From positions 1-17,428 of the forward strand of contig CAYYNP010000215.1 in NCBI GenBank assembly GCA_964472545.1: a stretch of 17,428 nt of DNA, in the 5' to 3' direction. Under the pieces are notes generated by a model that saw nothing but the letters and a program-made list of their open reading frames with translations, ran no database searches and had not been told where the DNA came from. Of this stretch, positions 1-7,039 are shown piece after piece. This DNA is from CAYYNP01 sp964472545. GTDB lineage: Bacteria > Planctomycetota > Planctomycetia > Pirellulales > Thermoguttaceae. Numbering within the stretch: position 1 is the first letter of the stretch; each line of letters begins with the position of its first letter. The translations under genes and the position numbers were made by a program.

Positions 1-1
1 T

Positions 2-367
2 GCGCACATGGTGGACTACTCAAGGCACTTAGACATGCTTCAGCATGTGCTCTTTCCACCGCAGCAGTTCGTCAGTGCATCATTTGTTCTTAGAACTAGC
101 GAGTGTTCATTGTGTACTGCACCGTTTCACGAATGCGATCACATTGCAGGGCTTCCTTACGATGGGGAATTCTGTGTCGAGATCATCCGTGAAGTGTCAG
201 CTGTCGACCATGTCGCGCTCGTGGACTCTCCACATGACAAGCGTTGTCGCGTAACATCCTTTTCCGATGGCGGTTTTGATGTTGATTCGTTTACGTTGCG
301 CCGAACGCCTCGGGAAAAGGAAAAGGACGGCCGAACCGCCGAGGCCATAATCATGACACAGAGGTGA
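2..367 (+). CDS. Hypothetical small Cys/His-rich protein, 5' end outside window
   Basis: The frame is open to the left edge and ends at a TGA at 365-367. The first ATG seen is at position 8, but the real start may lie upstream, so this is called partial. Counting from that ATG, the protein has a compact C-x2-C-x6-C-x-H cluster (C33, C36, C43, H45), a further Cys at 56, and then a segment reading DHVALVDSPHDKRCRV. This looks like a small zinc-binding fold followed by a beta-rich piece. I do not recognise a named family and assign no function. The DNA is visibly less GC-rich than the rest of the window and the codon choice is more mixed, which could reflect horizontal transfer. The dense ordered motif argues that it is coding; the charged tail (RTPREKEKDGR) looks disordered. 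The next gene is on the other strand about 500 bp away. Confidence 0.5.
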   Translation, partial: AHMVDYSRHLDMLQHVLFPPQQFVSASFVLRTSECSLCTAPFHECDHIAGLPYDGEFCVEIIREVSAVDHVALVDSPHDKRCRVTSFSDGGFDVDSFTLRRTPREKEKDGRTAEAIIMTQR

Positions 368-564
368 CATAATAGATCGGTGAGCCGGAGTTGAGCCTGC
401 CTCCGAAACCGAGTCCAGGCACTATGTGAGTCGCGGGTGGCCCGGCCGATTGCTCCGGAGATGACTCCACACTCGAATCAACTCGTTCGCAGAATCGACC
501 GGGTGCAGCACGCACGAGAGGAGATCGGCCCGGGGGACTGGGGTTGGCCGGGGGTCTTTCTTGT

Positions 565-654
565 CTCTGTGGACTCGGTGTTCTCTGTGGTAGATTTCCG
601 CCCGTCGCCCGTTGCGATTCAGCGTCAACCACCGAGACCACCGAGTTCACCGAG
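565..654. repeat. Inverted repeat with 9-bp internal periodicity
   Basis: The left arm (565-591) is three 9-mers in a row: CTCTGTGGA, CTCGGTGTT, CTCTGTGGT. The right arm (628-654) is three 9-mers: ACCACCGAG, ACCACCGAG, TTCACCGAG. The right arm is the reverse complement of the left at 23 of 27 positions, across a loop of 36 nt. So the element is both periodic and palindromic. Similar CTC-GTG/CAC-GAG repeats are, as I recall, common between genes in planctomycete genomes; that part is memory, not computation. No protein is associated with it here. Confidence 0.65.
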
Positions 655-754
655 CAAGCCGGACAAGAGAGCGGGACGGAAGTCTTCTTCCTTCAGCACA
701 ACGGCCCCGCGGCGGGGACATCGGCGGCTGGAAGCTGTGGCCGGCTGGCTTGGC

Positions 755-835
755 GATTGGGAAGAAGAGTCCCGTCCCGTTGGGGTTGCCCGGGTGAAAG
801 GCGACGCGAGAGGGACGGGACTCTCTTTCCCAATC
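755..835. repeat. Inverted repeat, 24-nt arms, downstream of the GNAT gene
   Basis: Arms at 755-778 and 812-835 pair at 22 of 24 positions around a 33-nt loop. The core of the arm is AGAGTCCCGTCCC, and each arm ends in GATTGGGAA or its complement. The element lies about 31 bp beyond the stop codon of the minus-strand GNAT gene, so it could act as a transcription terminator for it. The long GC-rich arms and the lack of a T-tract suit a REP- or MITE-like repeat at least as well. Confidence 0.6.
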
Positions 836-866
836 GAGGACCGGGCGGATTGGTCGCTCGGCCACG

Positions 867-1367
867 TCAAAACGGCTTGGTCCAGAACTCGTGGACTGGC
901 TGGCCTTTGTCTGGCTGCCCGTTGTCTGGCTGGGCGGCGAGGAAGCCGTGGCGGCGGTAGAGGGATTTGGCGGGGGTGTTGTCTTGGCGGACTTCGAGGG
1001 TGAGTTTGCAGCAGCCGCGGCGCTGGGCGTCGGCCTCGATCTGTTCGAGAAGCTTGCGGCCGATGCCCCGGCGGCGGTAGTCGGGCTCGACGATCAGATC
1101 GTGGACGTTCAGCAACGGGCGGCCGGCGAACGTGGAGAAGCCGACGAAACAGACGGCCAGCCCGACCGGCCGATCGCCGACGGCGGCCAGATAGACCGCG
1201 CTGGTCGGATGGGATTTCAGCCCGGCGATCGTGCGGCGGCGCGTCGGTTCCGGCAAGGGTTCGCCAAGTCCCATCGGGCCGCGGGCGTAGGTATCGAGCA
1301 GGTGTAGCACGGCGTCGCGGTCGGCCGCCGCGTCAAGGTCTGCCAAACGGGTGGTGATCGGTTCCAT
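867..1367 (-). CDS. GNAT-family N-acetyltransferase
   Basis: A 166-residue cytoplasmic protein with one GNAT domain, expected to move an acetyl group from acetyl-CoA to an unknown amine. The acetyl-CoA loop is clear: LIVEPDYRRRGIGRKLLEQI (residues 91-110), with the R-x-x-G-x-G type signature at 98-103. It is followed by LTLEVRQDNTPAKSLYRRHGF (split here as LTLEVRQDN and TPAKSLYRRHGF), the usual beta5-alpha4 region with the conserved Tyr. The frame stays open upstream to 1610, but the ATG at 1367 gives a normal GNAT length and sits right behind a promoter-like sequence, so I chose it. The C-terminus carries a small repeat, QPDNGQPDKGQP (147-158). It is a lone gene, divergent from the epimerase gene. 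The substrate cannot be told from sequence. Confidence 0.88.
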   Translation of the reverse strand: MEPITTRLADLDAAADRDAVLHLLDTYARGPMGLGEPLPEPTRRRTIAGLKSHPTSAVYLAAVGDRPVGLAVCFVGFSTFAGRPLLNVHDLIVEPDYRRRGIGRKLLEQIEADAQRRGCCKLTLEVRQDNTPAKSLYRRHGFLAAQPDNGQPDKGQPVHEFWTKPF

Positions 1368-1374
1368 GCCGCGT

Positions 1375-1403
1375 ATTCTACGCCAGCCGGCCCAAGATGC
1401 CAG
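1375..1403 (-). promoter_or_regulatory. Candidate promoter for the GNAT gene, possibly leaderless
   Basis: On the minus strand, CTGGCA (1403-1398) and TAGAAT (1380-1375) are 17 nt apart, resembling -35 and -10 boxes. Only 7 nt separate the -10 from the ATG at 1367, so transcription would begin at or next to the start codon, and no Shine-Dalgarno sequence is present. This is a match by eye to a sigma-70-type consensus. Confidence 0.3.
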
Positions 1404-1721
1404 GGCGGCTGGAAGTCGGCCCGGCAAAGGTCGATTCCGCAGTCTTTCGCAACCTCCCCGTTCCGGCGGCAGTCGCGGTGGCAGATCACGAACCGGGAAG
1501 GTAAGATGTTGGGTCGGTGCTAGTACCTCGCGACAATCGAGTTTGGGGGGTGGCTGGGGCAAAGCGCAGCGGTGCCCCAGTGACTCACCGGACGAAGACT
1601 GCGTCGGCAACCTGGGGCACCGCTGCGCTTTGCCCCAGCCACCCTAACCGACAAGATTAGCCGCAATGATGTACCAGGCCCCAGTGCCGTTTGGTCCCCT
1701 TTTTCCTGCGAGAGAGACGCA
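1404..1721. other. Spacer between divergent genes
   Basis: Apart from the perfect palindrome at 1548-1644 I see no gene here. Open frames in it are shadows of the GC-rich DNA and of the palindrome. The last 75 bp must contain the promoter of the epimerase gene, but I find no convincing pair of promoter boxes. A purine-rich AGAGAGA (1711-1717) just before the ATG at 1722 is the likely ribosome binding site. Confidence 0.5.
1548..1644. repeat. Perfect 33-bp-arm palindrome (family A, copy 1)
   Basis: Arms at 1548-1580 and 1612-1644 are perfect reverse complements over 33 nt, around a 31-nt loop (1581-1611). The arm core is GGCAAAGCGCAGCGGTGCC. A second copy at 11908-12002 has the same arms and the same loop length but a largely different loop. 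The sequence would form a very stable cruciform or RNA hairpin. Here it lies between divergently transcribed genes, so a terminator role is not the obvious explanation. Confidence 0.9.
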
Positions 1722-2849
1722 ATGAAGATCTTCACGGTTGTGCTTGCCGCGGCGTTGATGGTGACGACGAATCACGTTGACGCCGGTGTAGGGCAGGAGG
1801 TGATCGGCCAAACGCCCGACGGCACGAAGGTCGAGCAATTCACGTTGACCAACGCCGGCGGACTGGAAGTCAAGGTGCTCTCGTACGGTGCGATGCTCAC
1901 TTCGGTCAAAGTGCCCGACCGCGAGGGCAAGCTCGATAGCGTGACGCTCTACCTGGACCCGCCGAGCGACTATCTCACGCGGCGATCCGTACTGGGGACG
2001 GTTGTCGGCCGCTACGCCAACCGGATCGCCGGGGCCCGATTCACGCTCGACGGCGTGCAGTACGCCCTCTCGGCCAACGCCGGTGAAAACCACATCCACG
2101 GCGGACGCAACGGTTTTCATACGCTCGTATGGCAAGCGAAACCGCAACAGCGCGACGGCAGCGCGGGCGTGGAGCTTTCGCACGTCAGCCCGGACGGCCA
2201 CGAAGGATATCCCGGCAAGCTCGACGTGAAGGTGACCTATCGGCTGACCGACGCGAACGAACTGTTCATGGAGTATGAAGCACGGACCGACAAGCCGACG
2301 CACGTCAACCTGACCAACCACGCCTACTGGAACCTCGCCGGGGCCGGCTCGGGCGACGTGTTCGACCAGGTGCTGATGCTCAACGCCGACCGCTATCTGC
2401 CTGCCGACGAGCGGAAGATCCCACTGGGCACGTTGGCCGACGTGAAGGGCACGGTGATGGACTTCACCACGCCTACGCCGATCGGCTCGCGCATCGAACG
2501 GGTCGAGGGCAAGAACTACGACCACTGTTACGTGTTGAACAAGGAACACGGCAAGCGCCTCTCGCTGGCCGCCAAGGCCGTCGATCCCAAGAGCGGCCGC
2601 GTGATGGAGGTCCACACCACGCAGCCCGGGGTGCAACTCTACACGGCGTCGCACATGCGGCTGAAGACGGCCGGGGTCGAGTACGGTCCGTACCACGCCT
2701 TTTGCCTGGAAACGCAACACTACCCGGACGCGCCGAATCGTCCGGCGTTTCCTTCCACCATATTGCGGCCCGGGCAGACGTATCGCGAGGTGACCGTACA
2801 CAAGTTTAGCGTCGTCGGCGAGTCACTTCCCGACGCGGCGGCGGATTAG
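1722..2849 (+). CDS. galM: Secreted aldose 1-epimerase (galactose mutarotase)
   Basis: A 375-residue protein that interconverts the alpha and beta anomers of aldoses such as galactose or glucose. The N-terminus (MKIFTVVLAAALMVTTNHVDA) is a signal peptide with likely cleavage after residue 21, so it acts in the periplasm or outside the cell, unlike cytoplasmic E. coli GalM. Family motifs are all present: the substrate-binding His in NHIHGG (H126), the catalytic His in NLTNHAYWNL (H200), and the catalytic Glu in FCLETQHYPDAPN (E330). Also typical are GRYANRI (96-102) and GVQLYTA (303-309). Length fits the family (about 340) plus the signal. The ATG follows a purine-rich AGAGAGA. Its 3' end overlaps the convergent acyltransferase gene by 27 bp. 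The physiological sugar is unknown, but neighbouring genes suggest a polysaccharide setting. Confidence 0.93.
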   Translation: MKIFTVVLAAALMVTTNHVDAGVGQEVIGQTPDGTKVEQFTLTNAGGLEVKVLSYGAMLTSVKVPDREGKLDSVTLYLDPPSDYLTRRSVLGTVVGRYANRIAGARFTLDGVQYALSANAGENHIHGGRNGFHTLVWQAKPQQRDGSAGVELSHVSPDGHEGYPGKLDVKVTYRLTDANELFMEYEARTDKPTHVNLTNHAYWNLAGAGSGDVFDQVLMLNADRYLPADERKIPLGTLADVKGTVMDFTTPTPIGSRIERVEGKNYDHCYVLNKEHGKRLSLAAKAVDPKSGRVMEVHTTQPGVQLYTASHMRLKTAGVEYGPYHAFCLETQHYPDAPNRPAFPSTILRPGQTYREVTVHKFSVVGESLPDAAAD

Positions 2850-3977
2850 CCACTTGGCCAGTCGGACCGCCGAGCGCAGCGACAGATGGCCGGCCATCCG
2901 CAGCCGGTTGACCAGCGTCTTGCGCAGCAGCACGACGGTGGCGTCTTCGGCCGAGCGATTGGCGAAGCGCCGCTTGTGGATGCCGTCGCCGGCCCCGAAG
3001 TTGAGCATCGCCGGTGGGTCGTGGCGGTGCAGGTCCTCGATCACCAAGTACAACAGCACGGTGCCCGGCGAGAGCCGCGTGAACGACTCGTCGAACGCCG
3101 TCTCGTCGTATTGAAAGACGCCGCGGAACTGGTGGCCGATCAGGAACGCACATGGCTCGCCGCCGCAATAGAGCAGATAGGCGCGGAGGATGTTTCGCCG
3201 GGCCAGGTCCTTCAGCTTGGCTTCCTCTTCGGGCGTGTACTGCACGCGGGGGCCCAGCAGCCGATGTTGCCACGACCCCTCGGCAGCTTTGGCGGCTGCC
3301 GCGAGAAACTCGCCGACCTGCTCTTGCGACGTCACGCGGCGGAAGTCGAGCTTGCCGCGGCTTTGCTTGGTGAACCGCTTGACCTTCCGCCGCAGCGTCT
3401 GCCGGGCCTTGCCGCTCATGCCGCCGAGGAACCGCTCGAAGTCGTCGGCCAACTCCAGCCAGTGCCACGGCCGGACCCCCTCGGGCAGATAGACCAGATA
3501 GTCGCGATCGCGGTCGCCGGCCGCTTGCAGGAATTGCCAGAGATAGCTTGTCGTGGGGACGCAGTCCAGATAGACGCAGTCGCAATCGTCGATGGTGCGA
3601 AAGAGCCCGGCGAAGAAGGCCCGATAGACGTCTTCCCGCGGCGGCAATAGCGGGAGGCTGCCCAACACCTGGGCCGAGCGGAGCGTGGCCTTGGCCAAGG
3701 CGCGGTTGAAGACGTCGAACTGCATCACGAAGCGATGCCGCAGCAGCGGGGCCAAGCCGGCGATCTGCCGCGACGTGTCGCGCACGACCGCCACGTGCGA
3801 CGCCCGTTTTGAGTCAGTGCGCAGGGTGTGCTCGCACCAATCGGCCGAGCCGTAGACGAGGTTCATGTTCTCCGCCTCGTCCAAGGCGGCCTCCCAGCGG
3901 CATCGCAGGACGGCAGCCTCCAGCGCGTCTTGCGACTCAACAAGCGAAAACTGATGCCCGTTAGATGCCGTTGTCAT
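2823..3977 (-). CDS. FemAB/CelD-like GNAT acyltransferase (BioF2-like domain)
   Basis: A 384-residue cytoplasmic protein of the Acetyltransf_6/FemAB-like superfamily, whose members transfer acyl or aminoacyl groups to cell-envelope or exopolysaccharide precursors. Family features are a basic helix after FERFLGGMSGKARQTLRRKV (residues 180-199), the segment ILRAYLLYCGGEPCAFLIG (263-281), then FQYDETAFDESFTRLSPG (288-305), and LNFGAGDGIHKRRF (325-338) at the end of the acyltransferase fold. The frame is open to 4076, but I prefer the ATG at 3977 because GGAGAG stands just ahead of it and the longer version would run towards the upstream gene. It lies about 73 bp downstream of the deacetylase gene on the same strand, so they are probably co-transcribed. 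Donor and acceptor are unknown. Similar proteins occur in exosortase-linked polysaccharide loci. Confidence 0.8.
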   Translation of the reverse strand: MTTASNGHQFSLVESQDALEAAVLRCRWEAALDEAENMNLVYGSADWCEHTLRTDSKRASHVAVVRDTSRQIAGLAPLLRHRFVMQFDVFNRALAKATLRSAQVLGSLPLLPPREDVYRAFFAGLFRTIDDCDCVYLDCVPTTSYLWQFLQAAGDRDRDYLVYLPEGVRPWHWLELADDFERFLGGMSGKARQTLRRKVKRFTKQSRGKLDFRRVTSQEQVGEFLAAAAKAAEGSWQHRLLGPRVQYTPEEEAKLKDLARRNILRAYLLYCGGEPCAFLIGHQFRGVFQYDETAFDESFTRLSPGTVLLYLVIEDLHRHDPPAMLNFGAGDGIHKRRFANRSAEDATVVLLRKTLVNRLRMAGHLSLRSAVRLAKWLIRRRVGK

Positions 3978-4050
3978 AGAGAGACTCTCCACGCGGCGAA
4001 GGATGCACGCTGCCCGCAATAAGCCGGGGGGAGCTACCCTCCCCGCGAAA

Positions 4051-4692
4051 TCATAGCATGGAAACGCCCGAGGCAAGGTCGACGCCTCGGGAGGCCAACG
4101 CCGGCAAGAGCACGTCGAGCACGGTCAGCACGCAGGGATTGTCGTCGTGCAGGAGCACGATATCGCCCGGCCCGACGCTTTGCGCCAATTGCTCGCCACA
4201 CGCCTGGGCGTCCCGGTCGCAACGAAGTTTCCAGTCGTGCGGGTCGACCGACCAATGGACGCTTCGCAGCCGCAGCCGCCGCAAGGCCGCCATGCTTCCC
4301 AGCGTGACCTTCCCCATCGGCGGGCGAAACAGCGTGGCGGGCTTTCCGGCGTGCCGCTCGATGATGTTCTGACACCACCGCAGATCGGCCAAACAGGCCC
4401 TCAGCCCGGGCACGCCGTCCGTCCAATGTGAATACGAGTGGTTTCCCAATCGATGTCCCGCCGCGGCGATCTCTGCCAGCATGTGCGGTGCATTGGAAAT
4501 CCGCTTACCCACGACGAAGAAGACGGCCCGCGCGTCATACTGCTTCAGCCGCCGGAGCACCTCCGGGGTAACTTCCGCGTGCGGGCCGTCGTCGAACGTC
4601 AACAACACGGCGTTGGTGTTGCTCAGCCGGTCGCGGATACCGCAGAGGCGGCGGAGAGTTCTCTTGACGAGTTGCTTCGCAGAGTGGATCAT
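4051..4692 (-). CDS. NodB-type polysaccharide deacetylase
   Basis: A protein of about 213 residues that removes N- or O-acetyl groups from a polysaccharide (family CE4). All five NodB motifs are present, numbered from the ATG at 4692: TFDDGP with D34 and D35, NHSYSH with metal-binding H85 and H89, FRPPMG with R123, the DPHDW motif (150-154), and LLHDD with H182. It should therefore be an active metal-dependent enzyme. There is no convincing signal peptide, although a short basic start (MIHSAKQLVKRTLRR) precedes the domain, so it may be cytoplasmic or loosely membrane-associated. The start is uncertain: a TTG at 4755 would add 21 Ser/Arg/Pro-rich residues, and neither has a clear ribosome site. 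It is upstream of, and probably in an operon with, the FemAB-like gene, and is divergent from the secreted 699-residue gene. Confidence 0.87.
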   Translation of the reverse strand: MIHSAKQLVKRTLRRLCGIRDRLSNTNAVLLTFDDGPHAEVTPEVLRRLKQYDARAVFFVVGKRISNAPHMLAEIAAAGHRLGNHSYSHWTDGVPGLRACLADLRWCQNIIERHAGKPATLFRPPMGKVTLGSMAALRRLRLRSVHWSVDPHDWKLRCDRDAQACGEQLAQSVGPGDIVLLHDDNPCVLTVLDVLLPALASRGVDLASGVSML

Positions 4693-4810
4693 TGCGGCCG
4701 GGCGCGAGCTGTCCGAGCGGCGCGGGGTGTCCGTGTAGGGCGAGGTTCCCTGCAACTGTAGCTTAATCTGAGGCTTTGCGTCCCTGAGCCCCTAATCCCG
4801 GAGAGTGAGA

Positions 4811-6910
4811 ATGCGAAAGATCCAGCGGCCGGCCACCGGCCACGGTTCTGCCGCCCTGAGTTACGTCGGCCGGATCGCCGCTTACCTTGGCGGATTCGTG
4901 CTGACGGCAGCGTGTTGTGCGGCCTCGGCGGCCGACTCGATCGACCGTAGCGAGATCTACGACGCCGACGGCCAATGGCGCCGGGCGAAGGCGTTTATCG
5001 AGCGGTTTGTCGCATCGCGGCTGGAATTGTTCGACGAACGGGGACAATGGTGTGGCGAAGAAGCCGACAAACCATGGCGGAACATGGAACTGTCGGCCTA
5101 CGTCAATCCGTTTCTCGAATCGGGGAACGTGGCGGCTGTGGCCAAGGCGAACGCGATCCTTCAGAACAACGATCTGCACCAACTCGATCTGGCCTACGCG
5201 CTTGTGCGGCATCGTAAACTGCTTAGCGACGAGGCGGTGGCCCGGGCCGAGCCGATCGTGCGGCGAAAAGTCGAGCGGGAGTTTCAGGAGTTTCGCTGGA
5301 AGTTCTTCCAGGGCGACAACGACAACTTCCAGTTGATGGCCGCGGCGACGGTCGCCATGTGGGGTACGTATACGAACGACGCCGACGTTGTGGAAGATGC
5401 CCGCGGGCGGCTGGAGCATTTTCGCACGCTGTTGACGCGGCGCGGTTTCGCCTCGGAGTTCAACAGCCCGGCGTACCTGGGGCTGCATCTGCATCCGCTG
5501 GCGTTGATCGCCGAAACCACCGAGGACGAGCGGCTTCGCCGGCTGGCCATCGACCTGGAGACGCGAACCTGGCTCGATCTGTTGAGCCATTATCATCCCG
5601 CATGCGGCACGCAGGCTGGTCCGTGGGCGCGGGAATACAACTTCGACATTTACGGCGGCAGCTTCACGCGGCTGAACTTGTATTTGCTGCTCGGCGATCG
5701 ACTGCCGGGCGAATGGCAGGAGGGGTTTCGGGCCGAGTCGCGCGAGCACGGATTGGTGCGGGCGGCCAATCGGGCGTCGGTGCGGTACCACTGCCCGAAA
5801 TGGCTGGTCGATTGGCTGGCGGCGCGCCGGTATCCGTTCACGGTGATCGGCACCGCCGACGGCGCACCGGCCTTCATGCGGCTGGAGCCGGACCGGCTCG
5901 GCGGGCTGTTCCACTGGAACTGGAAGGATTCCCCCGGCGAAGACGACCGGCTCGACGCGCTGCCGGCGTGGAACAGCCGGTTGGTGACCCACATGACCGA
6001 AGACTACGCGCTGGGCACGTCGCAGCGGATGTTCACCAACAGCTCGCAGTGCCACAGTTTCGTAGTCACCGTGCCGGCCGTGAAGCCGCTTACGAGCATC
6101 CGCGATGCCGTGCGGATCTATGCGCGTTACGTCGTCGACGAGCATCAGCCGTGCGTCACGTGGCAGAACGCCGGCGGGCGCAGGCACGCCACCGGTCCGG
6201 TGGCATTCGCCGATGCCGGCCGCTCGATCTGCTTGCAGCACGAGCAAACGGCGATGGTCCTCTATCGGCCGTGCGTGATTGCCGACTACTCGCCGAAGAG
6301 CTTGAAGACGATGATCATCATCCCGAACGAAGATTTTGGCGTGGGGCAGCCGCGCGGCGACGAAATCTACATCGGCGACCGGCCGATCAACGGCCACCGT
6401 GGCGAGTCGGCCGAACCGGCCACTGTGTTTGTTCGCATCGGGGAGACCTACCTGGCGATCATCCCGTTGATCAATCACACCGAAGTCGGCATGGAATCGA
6501 CCCGAGAAGCCGCCGTACGCATCCGCCAGGAGGGCAAGGCGCTGGGCATCTCGCTCTACAACCATCAAGGCGAGCCGATTGAGTTGAATCCACGGCAATG
6601 CACGATGCTCGGCAACGGCTTCGTCTGCGAGATGGGATCGAAGGCCGAGGACGGCGACTTCGCTGCGTTTCGCCGCCGCTTTGAGAAGGCCACACTCGAT
6701 ATCAAGGACCATTATCCCCGGACCGTCCATTCCCGCGGTGCCTACAGCCGCGAGGTGATCTATCGCCGCAAAGGGCTGGAACTGGCAACCGAATACAACC
6801 CGACCACCGAAGGCCTGCGTTATCAGGCAATCAACGGACGGCCGCCGAGCACTCCGCAACTCGATGCGCCGGGGCTGCCGAGACAGCGCGTGCCGTTTCT
6901 AGAGGACTGA
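4811..6910 (+). CDS. Large secreted protein, probably heparinase/alginate-lyase-like alpha-toroid
   Basis: A 699-residue exported protein. The N-terminus has a long basic region, then a hydrophobic stretch ending ACCAASAADS, so cleavage is likely near residue 40. The first half is helical and contains GDNDNFQLM (168-176), GFASEFNSPAYLGLHLHPLA (212-231) and YHPACGTQAGPWAREYNFD (261-279). The pattern of E-F/Y-N-S-P-x-Y followed by a G-x-x-AGP segment recalls secreted (alpha/alpha)-toroid proteins distantly related to heparinase II/III and alginate lyases. The second half is beta-rich, as in those lyases. I cannot place the catalytic residues with confidence, so a polysaccharide lyase or hydrolase is an inference. 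I chose the ATG at 4811 over the GTG at 4805 because GGAGAG lies just upstream. It is divergent from the deacetylase gene, with an intergenic gap of about 120 bp. Confidence 0.72.
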   Translation: MRKIQRPATGHGSAALSYVGRIAAYLGGFVLTAACCAASAADSIDRSEIYDADGQWRRAKAFIERFVASRLELFDERGQWCGEEADKPWRNMELSAYVNPFLESGNVAAVAKANAILQNNDLHQLDLAYALVRHRKLLSDEAVARAEPIVRRKVEREFQEFRWKFFQGDNDNFQLMAAATVAMWGTYTNDADVVEDARGRLEHFRTLLTRRGFASEFNSPAYLGLHLHPLALIAETTEDERLRRLAIDLETRTWLDLLSHYHPACGTQAGPWAREYNFDIYGGSFTRLNLYLLLGDRLPGEWQEGFRAESREHGLVRAANRASVRYHCPKWLVDWLAARRYPFTVIGTADGAPAFMRLEPDRLGGLFHWNWKDSPGEDDRLDALPAWNSRLVTHMTEDYALGTSQRMFTNSSQCHSFVVTVPAVKPLTSIRDAVRIYARYVVDEHQPCVTWQNAGGRRHATGPVAFADAGRSICLQHEQTAMVLYRPCVIADYSPKSLKTMIIIPNEDFGVGQPRGDEIYIGDRPINGHRGESAEPATVFVRIGETYLAIIPLINHTEVGMESTREAAVRIRQEGKALGISLYNHQGEPIELNPRQCTMLGNGFVCEMGSKAEDGDFAAFRRRFEKATLDIKDHYPRTVHSRGAYSREVIYRRKGLELATEYNPTTEGLRYQAINGRPPSTPQLDAPGLPRQRVPFLED

Positions 6911-7039
6911 GATTGGGGTGATGGCGTGGCCGCAAGCGTCTGATTCCTCGATCCATGAGCATCTGCTGATGTCAGTCGCCATGTTTTGCGGTAAACTGAA
7001 GGCCGTCGAATTGGCATTACGCGAAGGAGTTCAACGAAC

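Larger units (their letters stand above)
368..866. other. Repeat-bearing spacer, no convincing gene
   Basis: About 500 bp lies between the left-edge gene and the stop of the GNAT gene. Several reading frames are open because the DNA is GC-rich, but they overlap one another, give low-complexity Pro/Arg/Ser-rich products and run through palindromic repeats, so I call none of them. The right half holds two structured inverted repeats (565-654 and 755-835), listed separately. I see nothing identifiable in 368-560. Confidence 0.6.

Noticed and set aside
565..835. CRISPR array
   Set aside because: The repeats here are inverted and periodic, without uniform spacers, and there are no cas genes in the window.
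437..1003. Plus-strand open frames in the left spacer (188 and 138 codons)
   Set aside because: They run through two inverted repeats into the GNAT gene on the opposite strand, and are low in complexity.
1644..2801. Open frame of 385 codons antisense to the epimerase gene
   Set aside because: The epimerase has all catalytic motifs; the antisense frame has none.
3977..4076. Longer start for the FemAB-like protein at 4076
   Set aside because: The extra 33 residues look unlike the family and run into the region of the upstream gene, while the ATG at 3977 has a good ribosome site.
4763..6859. Open frame of 698 codons on the minus strand
   Set aside because: It lies antisense to the secreted 699-residue gene, which has a signal peptide and ribosome site. 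The antisense product is Arg/His/Val-rich without a recognisable domain, as expected from GC-rich shadow frames.
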